Assembly: GCA_964486335.1 (NCBI GenBank)
Contig: CAZAMB010000011.1
Span: 119,226 to 183,225, forward strand
Source of the DNA: CAZAMB01 sp964486335
Lineage (GTDB): Bacteria; Planctomycetota; Phycisphaerae; UBA1845
DNA: 64,000 nucleotides
Direction: 5' to 3'
Shown here: positions 16,507-25,476 of the stretch, piece after piece
Position numbering within the stretch: position 1 is the first letter of the stretch
Layout: the number at the start of each line of letters is the position of its first letter
The notes under the pieces: model-generated
Databases searched by the model: none
Seen by the model: only the letters and a program-made list of their open reading frames with translations
What the model was told of the DNA's origin: nothing
Translations under genes and position numbers: made by a program

Positions 16507-17333
16507 TTTACCGGACGTTCAAGATCACGATACCACTCGCCTTCGACCAGCGACCATGGTTCAATGATCCACGATGTCTCAGGCGGCAACTTACTCAGAC
16601 TCGGATCGGACAATCGATATTCATAGGCGGCGCGAACCCGTCCCCGATCGTGAATCACTTCAACCCAATCGGCCGAGCATGCAAGGAACTCTGCCAGGCT
16701 CTCGGCGCTGGCGACCTGTTCCTCGCTGACCTTTCGACGATCGTTCGGATCACAGAGGGAATAGAGCGCCGACCAGTCGCGCCGCTTGCGCGCGGCGCAC
16801 GCCGCGAGGAACCGCTTTTCCAGTCGCGATTCCTCGCCCCGGTCTCTCAACGCCGGCGAATCGGGATGGGTGTCCAGCTCCTTCGGCGGAACCGGATACC
16901 AAACGCCTTCAACAACCATCCACTTTTGCCATGTCTCCGCGTCGCGAGGCTCGGCCTTGGGAAACCGCGTCAGCGCGGATCGGTAATGAACCCGGACCCA
17001 GCCGCGTTGCGCGTCCGTCTGAACGTCGTCGATGGTGAACGAAAGAACGCGAAATGGGTCATTCTCCTCCGACCACCGTCGGAAATCGTCCACCGTGTGG
17101 CTCGTTCGGACGTCGCTCGATTGGAATTGAAAAACCGTCGACCAGTCCTGCGCCGCGCGGGCCACCCAAAGGCGTTGGGCGCGTTCGCGCAGCGATCGCT
17201 CCGAAAGCTGTGCAGGTTGTGAAACCAAGGACGGGTTGGCCTGATGGGAGGAGCAGCCGGACACCGACAACGCCGCCGCGAATCCGAGGACGACGATCGA
17301 ATGCCACGGGTAAAGGGATGTCGCGCCGTTCAA
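16503..17333 (-). CDS. Lipoprotein with an internally duplicated domain, function unknown
   Basis: 276 residues with lipobox SVSGC (Cys ~27). The mature part contains two copies of a ~105-residue unit: the first from RAQRLWVARAAQDWSTVFQF to MVVEGVWYPV, the second from RFLAACAARKRRDWSALYSL to SLVEGEWYRDLE. Each starts with a DWS helix and ends in VEGxWY, which resembles an NTF2-like fold (cystatin-like cone), though that is only a guess. The stop overlaps the start of the FG-GAP gene (ATGA), so these two lipoproteins are made together. Confidence 0.75.
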   Translation of the reverse strand: MNGATSLYPWHSIVVLGFAAALSVSGCSSHQANPSLVSQPAQLSERSLRERAQRLWVARAAQDWSTVFQFQSSDVRTSHTVDDFRRWSEENDPFRVLSFTIDDVQTDAQRGWVRVHYRSALTRFPKAEPRDAETWQKWMVVEGVWYPVPPKELDTHPDSPALRDRGEESRLEKRFLAACAARKRRDWSALYSLCDPNDRRKVSEEQVASAESLAEFLACSADWVEVIHDRGRVRAAYEYRLSDPSLSKLPPETSWIIEPWSLVEGEWYRDLERPVK

Positions 17334-17369
17334 GCCGATCTCGTCCGTGAGAATCGTTCGATCCTTCGT

Positions 17370-18701
17370 CTATCGACCGCCTTCGTTGCGTTTTTGCGGC
17401 TTCGCCGTTCGGGAAATCCTCGAAAGCTCGCCCTCGCGCGGGGCCTGGGCTTCGCTCGGACCGTCAATAATATCGTAGAGCACGATGCCCAGTTCCTCGC
17501 CCATGCCGACCAGCGTCGAGCCGGCGGCCGCGGCGTTGCCGCACGCCGTGCCCTCAATTGCCAGCAATCGGCTGGCGACGCCGATGATCGAGACATTGAA
17601 ACTGCAGTCTTCAATGGGATTGGACTTGCCTGCGACCTGTCGGAACCCGTCGCGATCAGTGCAAACCGCGCCGGGCTTGTCGCAACGCGTGCTGGCGATG
17701 CCGTCCACGCGGGCCTTGCCCACATCGGTCTGGAGATTGTGGCGAAGGAAATTGTTGGGCACATCATATCGTCCCAGCAACGTCTGATCCCAACAAGTGA
17801 CGCAACGCTCCGTTCCCGAAAACCGGGTTTCATTCATATTCCAGATGTCAAACTTGGCCTTGGTCGTCACCGGTCCGACGGAATCCTGCCGAAGGTCCAT
17901 GACCATCGGCATCAGCGTCAGGTCGGTGTCCACGTTGGCAAACGCACGGTCGCCGGAATAAAACTGCCCGCCCGTCGCATTGAAAAGGAACAAAAGCTTT
18001 TCCGGCGGCGCGTCGTATTCGGACCCGTTCAGGAACAGCGCGCCGGGCAATTCATCGGTCGGAGCGCCGTGCTCGGAAATCCGCGACTGAAACGCGTATG
18101 CGCCATACTCCCACGCGGTGGAATCGCCGTAGTGAACCACCATGGCGTCACCGGACAAATGGTTCCAGCGAATCTCATGGCCATCGATATCCACGGCCCA
18201 GCCGATGACGAATCCTCGCAGCACGCGGCTTCCGGGAGGACCTTCCAGATCAGGACGACCCGGCGGCAAGCCATCGTCGTCCAGCGCGGTGAACGGCTGG
18301 CAACCGGCGGGCAGACCCGTCAGCGCCGACCAATATGTCGGCTGGTTCGCGGTCAGCAGCACCTGGCAGTCCGCCCAGTTCCAACCGGGATGGGATCGCT
18401 CACCGCTGTAGCCTGAAGCAACATCGCCCACCACGGCGTCGAGCGGCGCGTCACCGTTGACGAGGTAGAGCTGCATGTACACCGGAGCCTGGTAATCGTT
18501 GGTAATGGACAGAATCGTGTCCTGGGACACATGGCCATTCGAATCCCATTTAATCTCTACGGCCGGAAAGACCAGCAGGCTTCCCTTCTGGCTTACGCCG
18601 CCACGAAACGGAATGGGGGCTTGAGTCTGCGCCGCGACCGATGCCGCAACAACGACGAGCGACGCAACGGATGTCATGAATATGTGGCGAACGTTTTGCA
18701 T
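17370..18701 (-). CDS. Secreted protein, paralogue of the 19232-20644 gene, function unknown
   Basis: 443 residues with a signal peptide (VASLVVVAASVAAQ, cleavage near residue 26). The mature part starts with QKGSLLVFPAVEIKWD..GHVSQDTILSITNDY, a block shared almost word for word with the protein encoded divergently from 19232; shared too are VNGDAPLDAVV, HPGWNWADCQ, QPTYWSALTG, the IRWNHLSGDA segment, GAYAFQ, PTDE, TLMPMVMDLRQDSVGPV, TCWDQTLL, and LQTDVGKARVDGIAST. No known domain. It lacks the dockerin-like end of its paralogue and instead ends in a charged tail. GGAG lies 7 bp before ATG 18701. Beta-rich and probably exported to the cell surface. Confidence 0.78.
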   Translation of the reverse strand: MQNVRHIFMTSVASLVVVAASVAAQTQAPIPFRGGVSQKGSLLVFPAVEIKWDSNGHVSQDTILSITNDYQAPVYMQLYLVNGDAPLDAVVGDVASGYSGERSHPGWNWADCQVLLTANQPTYWSALTGLPAGCQPFTALDDDGLPPGRPDLEGPPGSRVLRGFVIGWAVDIDGHEIRWNHLSGDAMVVHYGDSTAWEYGAYAFQSRISEHGAPTDELPGALFLNGSEYDAPPEKLLFLFNATGGQFYSGDRAFANVDTDLTLMPMVMDLRQDSVGPVTTKAKFDIWNMNETRFSGTERCVTCWDQTLLGRYDVPNNFLRHNLQTDVGKARVDGIASTRCDKPGAVCTDRDGFRQVAGKSNPIEDCSFNVSIIGVASRLLAIEGTACGNAAAAGSTLVGMGEELGIVLYDIIDGPSEAQAPREGELSRISRTAKPQKRNEGGR

Positions 18702-19231
18702 CTTTCTGCTCCGATTTGATTCCACGGCGTTCCGATCCCCCAATACCTCGTGGACGACTCCGCGTTCGAATCTCCTTGCTCCCCAACGAACGAATGACAG
18801 GAGAACTCGCGACCGCTCCAGCCAATTAGACCGACGGTTCGCATTGACAGTCGATCATGTTAGCAAACGCGGCGACTCATCGCAAGCAGGAAACAACGCG
18901 ATCGAACCGCCGAAATCCCGATTTTCGTTTGAAGTATCGGACCTTTCCGTTGATTTTCTCAACGCACGTTTCATCGCCGGGACTTTTCGAGGACGTTGGC
19001 TCGATTCTAGGAAATCTCGATGAAAGGAATGGAGAATGGCGTTGCGGCTGCCTGCCGAACTCGCTACACTGGAGAACCCGTGATGAGCCGTTCTAAGCGC
19101 TACGGCCGCGTCACGGTGGAGAATCGGCAGGCCGATTCCCACGCTGCATGTTTCTGTCGAGGGGAATCAAACAGGGTTGGCGGTTTTTGGGGGCGCAAGT
19201 CACGCAAGAGGCGCTTCAGGAGGCGGAAGAC
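18702..19231. other. 530-bp divergent intergenic region
   Basis: Separates the two paralogous secreted-protein genes. Nothing coding is seen apart from short overlapping frames. A promoter for the plus-strand gene is at 19042-19070; no convincing one is seen for the minus-strand gene. Confidence 0.5.
19042..19070 (+). promoter_or_regulatory. Candidate promoter of the 19232 gene
   Basis: -35 TTGCGG (19042-19047), 17-bp spacer, -10 TACACT (19065-19070). The leader would be ~155 nt. Confidence 0.45.
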
Positions 19232-20644
19232 GTGTCGCGAGCCATCATCAACGGATTTCTATGGGCTGGCATTGTCGGCGCTGCGGCGTCAGCCGCGCCT
19301 TTCGACGGTCGTCCCAGTGAAAGCCAAAAAGGAAGCCTGCTGATCTTTCCCGCCGTCGAGGTTCGATGGGATGCCGAGGGAAACGTCGTACAGGATACAT
19401 TTCTACAAATCACCAACGATTACCCGGCCGACGTCTTCATCCAGTTTTATTATGTGAATGGCGATCCGCCGCTTGATGCAGTGATTGAGGATCCCGGCGA
19501 CAACGGCGATGGCGACACTGCGGGTGACGGCAAATATCCCCCCAAGGTCATCGAGCCTGCCCATCCCGGTTGGAACACACACAAATGTGAAACGCTCCTG
19601 ACGTGCGATCAACCCATGTATTTCTCGGCGCTCACCGGCCGACCGGCCGGCGTCGGTTCCTTCGGCCTGCTCGATCCGGGCGGGCGGCCCGACGGCAAGG
19701 GCGGACGCATGGTCCGCGGATACATCGTCGCCTGGGCCGTCAACGCCAACGGCGGCGAGATTCACTGGAATCATCTGGCGGGCGACGCGACATCGGTTCA
19801 CTACGTGAATGGCACCGCATCTCAGTATGGAGCATACGCGGTCCGGGCGCTGTCCGGTTCACACGGGTCGCCCACCGACGCCAATCGCGGGCAGTTGCTG
19901 CTCAACGGCGTAGAGTACGAGGCCTGCCAGGAGTCGCTGCTGCTCAACTTCTTCGCCTCGGGCGATCAGGACCCGTCTCGCCGCTGGATCAATTCGCCGA
20001 TGGACACGAGCCTCACGCTCATGCCCGTGCAGGTGGACCTTCGTCCGGAGAACTTCGGTCCCGTCAAAACCCATGTCCGGCTGGATGTGTGGAATCAAAA
20101 TGAATACCGGTTTGCCAGCTCCCGCCGGATGATTACTTGCTGGGATCAGGGGCTGTTGAGCACCTACACCGATCCCAACTATTTCGTGAAACAACAATTG
20201 CAGACGGATGTCGGCGTGGCCCGTATCGACGGACTGGCCAACACGCAGTGCGATCAGTTCGCCATTCCCGCCGCGCTGGTGGGCGTCTCGAACCGCCTGA
20301 TTACGTTCCCCGCGCCGGAAGAGGAGTGCTCCGTGGCCGCGTCCGCTCGAACGCTTCCCGGCGACGGGTGCGAGGAGGCGAGCATTCTGTACGAGCCGGA
20401 GCCGGTTCGCATCTGTGGAACGGACGGAGATTGTGACGGCAGCGGATTCGTCAATGCGGGAGACATGCGCCACTTCGGCGATTGCCTCGGAGGTCCGGAC
20501 GAAGAGTCGTCGGACGATTGCCGGTGTGCCGACATGGACGGCGATCAGGACGTCGATCTGCACGACACGGCGTTGTTCCAGTCCAAGATGGGCGGCCGTC
20601 CTTCCGGCGGCGAAACGCAGAATTGTGAAGACGAACGTCTGTAA
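19232..20644 (+). CDS. Secreted protein with C-terminal dockerin-like module, paralogue of 17370-18701
   Basis: 470 residues. GTG 19232 is chosen over the upstream ATG 19148 because AGGAGG (19218-19223) lies 8 bp before it and the protein then begins with a regular signal peptide (SRAIINGFLWAGIVGAAASA). The main domain shares long blocks with the protein at 17370-18701 (QKGSLLIFPAVEVRWD, VNGDPPLDAVI, HPGWNTHKC, QPMYFSALTG, EIHWNHLAGDA, TLMPVQVDLRPENFGPV, TCWDQGLL). The last ~65 residues, GDCDGSGFVNAGDMRHFGDCL and ADMDGDQDVDLHDTALF, form two Ca-binding loops of dockerin type. The MopE-like gene starts 72 bp downstream on the same strand and may be co-transcribed. Confidence 0.82.
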   Translation: MSRAIINGFLWAGIVGAAASAAPFDGRPSESQKGSLLIFPAVEVRWDAEGNVVQDTFLQITNDYPADVFIQFYYVNGDPPLDAVIEDPGDNGDGDTAGDGKYPPKVIEPAHPGWNTHKCETLLTCDQPMYFSALTGRPAGVGSFGLLDPGGRPDGKGGRMVRGYIVAWAVNANGGEIHWNHLAGDATSVHYVNGTASQYGAYAVRALSGSHGSPTDANRGQLLLNGVEYEACQESLLLNFFASGDQDPSRRWINSPMDTSLTLMPVQVDLRPENFGPVKTHVRLDVWNQNEYRFASSRRMITCWDQGLLSTYTDPNYFVKQQLQTDVGVARIDGLANTQCDQFAIPAALVGVSNRLITFPAPEEECSVAASARTLPGDGCEEASILYEPEPVRICGTDGDCDGSGFVNAGDMRHFGDCLGGPDEESSDDCRCADMDGDQDVDLHDTALFQSKMGGRPSGGETQNCEDERL

Positions 20645-20716
20645 CGCCGCGATATCGGCGACACAGGTCCGGTGGCGTAAAAGAGCTTTGGAGCGGGAAG
20701 GTCTGAGGGGTCTCGA

Positions 20717-23700
20717 ATGAACCGATCAGTCATGCATGCGGGTGTGGGACAACGGCGTAGCGCTGGTAATCGGCTGGCGTGGGTGATGGCGGCCGCGTTC
20801 ACCCTGTTGGCGGCCGTAACAACTGCGCGGGCACAAACACAACCCTGCACCGATCTGGACGGCGACGGCTACGGGAATCCCGGAAGCCCCACTTGCCGCA
20901 ACGGAAATGCGACGGACTGCAATGATCAGAATCCCAACATCTTTCCGGGCGCAACAGAAGTCTGTAACCGCGTTGACGACAACTGCAATCAGCAGGTCGA
21001 CGAGGGTTTCGATCAGGACGACGACGGATTCACCAGTTGCAACGGCGACTGCAACGATCAGAATCCCAACGTAAACCCCAGAGCGCCGGAAAAATGCAAC
21101 GGCATCGACGATAATTGCAATCAACAGATCGATGAGGGCTTTTTTGCTTTCACTCGCGACGGCGCGGCGCATTGCGTCGGCGGTGCGAAAGACGAAGAAG
21201 CGTGTCAATTCGCGGTCGATTGCCCCGGTGGACGGTGCGTCGGCGACAATCCCGACACGTTCCAGCAATTCGAGGACTATCCGCTCGGTGCCGTGTGCAT
21301 CGAGGGATTGGGCATTTGCACCGGATTTGGAAGAGTCGTGTGCAGTCCCGACGGATCCGAAGCCATCTGTAACGCTCAGACCGGAACACCCCAGCAGGAA
21401 GGACCGGTCGGACACGCATCCTGCTTTGACCTGATCGATAACAACTGCGACGGACTCGTCGACCATGGTAATCCGGCGCTTCCCAATCACACCGGCGATA
21501 CCGCCTGCACGGGCCCGGAAAAGTGCAATGGCTTCGACGACGACAACGATGGTGACGTAGACGAAGACTTTACCATCGGCGGCGAGTGCTTCGCGGGTGT
21601 CGGTGCGTGCCAGCGCTCGGGTCGCATTGTCTGCGGACCCGACGGCGGCACGATTTGCGACGCGGTTCCCCTTCCGCCCGGCGTGGAAGGCCCCGCCGGC
21701 GGATCCAAATGCAACGACGGCCGCGACAATGACTGCGACCGACTCGTCGACTTCGCCGACCCCGACTGCCGCGAAAGCGAAAAGTGCGACGGCAAGGACA
21801 ACGACGGCAATCAACTGATCGATGAGACATTCCCCGACCTGGGCCAGCCCTGCACGGCCGGTCAGGGACCCTGTCTGCGAACCGGCGTGAAAATTTGCAG
21901 CGCCGACCAGCGGAGCACCGTTTGCAGTGCGATTGCCGGCGTGGGTTCGCCGGAAGGTCCGCGCGGGACGACCTGCCGCGACGAAATCGACAACGATTGC
22001 GACGGATTCGTCGACGCGGAAGATCCAAGTTGCAGCGGCGCCGGCATCGGGGCGAGCTGCGCCCTCAAGCCGGGCATCTGCCGGGATTGCACGGGCTGGT
22101 ATACCGTCGATTACGGCGCGACTGATCCCGAGGCCGTCGTGACCGCGGAATTGCTGGCGATCGATCTTGAAGGCAACGTCGTAGCCCGGCTTCCCGTCGA
22201 ACGCGGCGACACCGCCAACCTCGGAGCTTTGTCCTATCCGAACGACTGCATCGTGGCCAAGACCATCGGCAATCGCCATCAGGTGTTTGCACCGGTTCCG
22301 ATGCTCCGCGTCACTGTGGAAAACGGCGCGGGCAAGGCTCAGGCCTATTGCACCAACACACCGTATCTCGAAGTGATCGAACCGTCCGGACAGGTCATCA
22401 GCGAGTCGGAAGGCGACGTCACGCCGATTCTCGCCGCCATCCCGCTGGTCAATCCGAAATCGCTTACGGTCAAGGTGGACGGCGTGCAGCTCTTCCCGGC
22501 CATGGGCATCAATCCGGCGACGGCATTCCCCGGCGGACCCTATGACGGAGTCGCCAATATCAACGGTCGACAGGTGCAGGTCAACGACCTGCTTGTCCGC
22601 TCCGCGCCGCTGGGCGTGCTCACCGGCAACACCATCAGCATGACCTTGTCCAACCTTGGTTGCGGCGGACACATTGTCGTGATTTCCGGTCAGGAACTGG
22701 CCGGTTCGCTCGATCACCCGGTGTACGAGGCCTGCTACCTCGACGATCTCCGCGACAAGGGAACCTCCGAAGGATTCAAGATTGAGATTACCGTTCCCGC
22801 CGAAGGGTCGGTCGTCGGCAATCGTCCGGCGTCGATCAACGTCCGCGGCGACGCATGCCATGGCCGACAGATCACCGCCGCGAGCATCAATCGCTTCCCG
22901 GTCAGTGTGGCCGGTCAGTCGTCGGTGATCGGCGACGGCGAAAACACCGGCAGCAAGTTCACGTTGCCCATCAACGTTAACGTGCCGGTCACGAACCTCC
23001 GCACGGTGGTGGATAATGGTGCGACGTTCGGCAGTTTCGATCCCGGACCGAACCGACTGTTCGCCCAGGCCGTCGACGGCGACGCCAACACAACCTACGA
23101 CAACGTCTTCTTTGCCGTTGGTCCGGTCGTGCCCACTCCGGCAGCGTCCGCAGTGGCTTCGGGAGCGACGGCCGGCGATCCGGGAACCGTTCAGCGTGCG
23201 TTCACCATCGCCATTACCTCGGCCGGCATCAACACCTTCTTTGAGGCACTGAAGGACCGCAACAAGAACGAAATCGGCGGACGTGTGCGCGATCGCATCA
23301 AGGAAAAGACCCAGGGCTTCCGTCCCGAAATCGACAATTCGTGCGATCCGTGGACCGTGTCGAAGACGACCAGCGCTGAATACCAGAATCAGGTCTTCTC
23401 GATTCAGGCGACGCCGCAGCAGGACAAGATCGCCGTGCGGATCAACCTGCCCGGCATCGATCAGAACATCAACCTCAAGGGTTATTGCGAGTCGGATTGC
23501 GCGTGCGCCTTTGGCGGCTGCGTGTGCCTGATCTGCACCGACATCAACATCAACTTCCGGTTCAAGCGAACCGGCATGTTCGTCTCCTTCGACGTGACCG
23601 AGGATCGGCTCATCAATCGCACCAAGCTCGACATCAACTTTGATCCCGGCGACACCGACAATGGAACGCACATCAGCGGCGAGGTCGACATCGGCTGCGT

Positions 23701-25045
23701 GGCCGGCTTCTTCCTCGACGTGCTCGACTTCATTGTCAACGTCTTCACCTTCGGCCTCGTCGATCTCGATCTCGATGTGATCAATATCGACATCACCGGC
23801 GACGACATGAACGACCGCTTCGGCGGACTCGACGGCGATCCGTTCGACGCCGACCTGGTGAAGGCGCGCAACCCAGACCTGTCCAACTTCGGAGCGCGTC
23901 AGCGCGACAGTAAGATTTCCGACGCCCAGATCACCACGCAGGGCGTGGCGATCGCGCTGGGCTCCGCGTTCGAACCAGAGCCTTCGGAGATCGATCCGGC
24001 CGCACAAACCGTGCCGGGAACGCCGTTGAAAAACGCGCCGCTTCCGCAGCCGCCGATCCGCGACGCCGCCGGCAATCTGGCCGGACACGTGACGTTGCTT
24101 GTGTCCGGCGACGTGTTCAACCAGTTGTTCCTCAGTGCGACGCAGACGGGTCGACTGCGAACCGAATTCACGGTCGTTCGCGAACTGCGCAACTTCCTGC
24201 CCGACGACTGCAACGAAATCACCGACGAAAATAAGCGTGCCCGTTGCATCGGCCTCAAGGGCGGCGACAGTTGCGATCGGTTCTGTGCCCGCTTCGACGG
24301 CCCGTGCGAGGATGTCTGCGAGGCCGCCTATCCCTATCCGGGGAGTTCGTTCGCCACCGATCAGCTTCGCCGCCAGTGCTGTCGAACGCGACGCATCGAT
24401 CACAACCGCAACATCGGCGGCAGCACGACGCTGATTCTGCACGGCCGGATGGAAGTCCCCCCGCAGATTCTCATCGACGACGATCCGGCGACCGTCCCGG
24501 TCGAAGTGGTCATGCGCGCTCCGCAAGTGTCCATCACGCTGATCGCCGACCGCGATGGCGACGGCACCTTCGACGGCAGCACGCTCGAAACCATACCGGC
24601 CTGCTCCTTCGGCAACCTCGACGAGGAAACGCCGACGCCCAGCGTCGATGCCACGCAGTGCAAACTGTGGCAGACCTGCCTGCATGCCGACTTCCGGTTC
24701 CAGCTTTCGCTGGAGACCAGTCCGAGCGGCCGACCGCGAATCAAGTTCGGCAACGGCGAGATCATCCGCCATGACGACGCTTTCGGCGCTCTTTGCGGCG
24801 GCGGGATCGACGTGCCCGAACTCGACTTCTTCAACGACCGCGCCAGCCGGACCGAGATCTTCGATATTCTCGAGGACCGTCAGCGCGACAATACCCCGCC
24901 GCTCGACGGCGAGGGTCTGGAGCTGGGCGGATTCGTTACCTTCCAGCGGGATCGGATTATCGCGGTCGAGACCCAGCCGCCCGCACAGGACGACGGCTTC
25001 CAGGATTACATCGGCATTACCGGCAACATCGTGCCCAACCCGTAG
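20717..25045 (+). CDS. Giant secreted protein with MopE-like metal-binding motif repeats
   Basis: 1442 residues with a signal peptide (VMAAAFTLLAAVTTARAQ). Residues ~47-430 hold about seven copies of the 'putative metal-binding motif' of MopE type, e.g. DLDGDGYGNPGSPTCRNG, CNDQNPNIFPGATEVCNRVD, DDNCNQQVDEG, and later degenerate CNDGRDNDCDRLVDFADPDC and CRDEIDNDCDGFVDAEDPSC. The rest (about 1000 residues) is beta-rich; it includes a Cys-rich CESDCACAFGGCVCLICTD stretch and a second Cys-rich region around residues 1160-1230. No membrane anchor is seen at the C-terminus. GAGGGG lies 6 bp before ATG. A strong terminator follows. A 1348-codon open frame on the opposite strand is a shadow. Confidence 0.85.
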   Translation: MNRSVMHAGVGQRRSAGNRLAWVMAAAFTLLAAVTTARAQTQPCTDLDGDGYGNPGSPTCRNGNATDCNDQNPNIFPGATEVCNRVDDNCNQQVDEGFDQDDDGFTSCNGDCNDQNPNVNPRAPEKCNGIDDNCNQQIDEGFFAFTRDGAAHCVGGAKDEEACQFAVDCPGGRCVGDNPDTFQQFEDYPLGAVCIEGLGICTGFGRVVCSPDGSEAICNAQTGTPQQEGPVGHASCFDLIDNNCDGLVDHGNPALPNHTGDTACTGPEKCNGFDDDNDGDVDEDFTIGGECFAGVGACQRSGRIVCGPDGGTICDAVPLPPGVEGPAGGSKCNDGRDNDCDRLVDFADPDCRESEKCDGKDNDGNQLIDETFPDLGQPCTAGQGPCLRTGVKICSADQRSTVCSAIAGVGSPEGPRGTTCRDEIDNDCDGFVDAEDPSCSGAGIGASCALKPGICRDCTGWYTVDYGATDPEAVVTAELLAIDLEGNVVARLPVERGDTANLGALSYPNDCIVAKTIGNRHQVFAPVPMLRVTVENGAGKAQAYCTNTPYLEVIEPSGQVISESEGDVTPILAAIPLVNPKSLTVKVDGVQLFPAMGINPATAFPGGPYDGVANINGRQVQVNDLLVRSAPLGVLTGNTISMTLSNLGCGGHIVVISGQELAGSLDHPVYEACYLDDLRDKGTSEGFKIEITVPAEGSVVGNRPASINVRGDACHGRQITAASINRFPVSVAGQSSVIGDGENTGSKFTLPINVNVPVTNLRTVVDNGATFGSFDPGPNRLFAQAVDGDANTTYDNVFFAVGPVVPTPAASAVASGATAGDPGTVQRAFTIAITSAGINTFFEALKDRNKNEIGGRVRDRIKEKTQGFRPEIDNSCDPWTVSKTTSAEYQNQVFSIQATPQQDKIAVRINLPGIDQNINLKGYCESDCACAFGGCVCLICTDININFRFKRTGMFVSFDVTEDRLINRTKLDINFDPGDTDNGTHISGEVDIGCVAGFFLDVLDFIVNVFTFGLVDLDLDVINIDITGDDMNDRFGGLDGDPFDADLVKARNPDLSNFGARQRDSKISDAQITTQGVAIALGSAFEPEPSEIDPAAQTVPGTPLKNAPLPQPPIRDAAGNLAGHVTLLVSGDVFNQLFLSATQTGRLRTEFTVVRELRNFLPDDCNEITDENKRARCIGLKGGDSCDRFCARFDGPCEDVCEAAYPYPGSSFATDQLRRQCCRTRRIDHNRNIGGSTTLILHGRMEVPPQILIDDDPATVPVEVVMRAPQVSITLIADRDGDGTFDGSTLETIPACSFGNLDEETPTPSVDATQCKLWQTCLHADFRFQLSLETSPSGRPRIKFGNGEIIRHDDAFGALCGGGIDVPELDFFNDRASRTEIFDILEDRQRDNTPPLDGEGLELGGFVTFQRDRIIAVETQPPAQDDGFQDYIGITGNIVPNP

Positions 25046-25087
25046 TCGCCGTGAAAGAGAATCGTCGACCTTCTTGAACGAATCGAA

Positions 25088-25116
25088 ATCCCCCCACCGA
25101 TCGGGGGGATTTTTTT
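25088..25116 (+). terminator. Rho-independent terminator after the MopE-like gene
   Basis: Perfect stem ATCCCCCC (25088-25095) / GGGGGGAT (25103-25110), 7-nt loop, followed by T6 in 25111-25116. Confidence 0.92.
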
Positions 25117-25142
25117 GCGCGCTGACCTATGATGGTCGAACC

Positions 25143-25457
25143 ATGGAAGAATTCGTCAGCGAGCCGATTCACCCGCACGAGGGTTCGTTTGACGCGTTAG
25201 AAATGGGTCGAGGGCTGCCGGGTCTGCCGACGGGGTTCTCGTGGCGAGATGCCCAGTTTCAAATCGCGGGTGTCATGCGGGCCTGGAAGGATTCCTCGCG
25301 CGAGGGAGCGGGCGCCCAGGGCGAGCTCTACCTTCGTCGCCATTGCTATCGCCTTCAAATGAGCGACGGAACGGTCTGGACGGTCTACTTCGTCCGCCAA
25401 ACGCCGAAATCGGGAAACCCGCGAACGCGCTGGTTTCTTTATTCGATCGAGCGATAA
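25143..25457 (+). CDS. DUF6504 family protein
   Basis: 104 residues, a single small domain: MEEFVSEPI, a short Gly/Leu segment (GRGLPGLPTGFSWR), a helix VMRAWKDS, a RRHCYRLQMSDGTVWTVYF strand pair and WFLYSIE at the end. This fits what I recall of DUF6504, a small domain of unknown function in actinobacteria and planctomycetes. It opens just after a terminator and ends 19 bp before the aldehyde dehydrogenase gene on the same strand, so the two may be one operon. No Shine-Dalgarno stands out. Confidence 0.72.
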   Translation: MEEFVSEPIHPHEGSFDALEMGRGLPGLPTGFSWRDAQFQIAGVMRAWKDSSREGAGAQGELYLRRHCYRLQMSDGTVWTVYFVRQTPKSGNPRTRWFLYSIER

Positions 25458-25476
25458 TCGGCCCGGAGGCGCGCCG

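Noticed and set aside
20726..24772. A 1348-codon open frame on the minus strand opposite the MopE-like gene
   Set aside because: It is the mirror of a GC-rich gene with strong third-position bias; the translation has no signal peptide, domain or repeats, while the plus strand has all of these.
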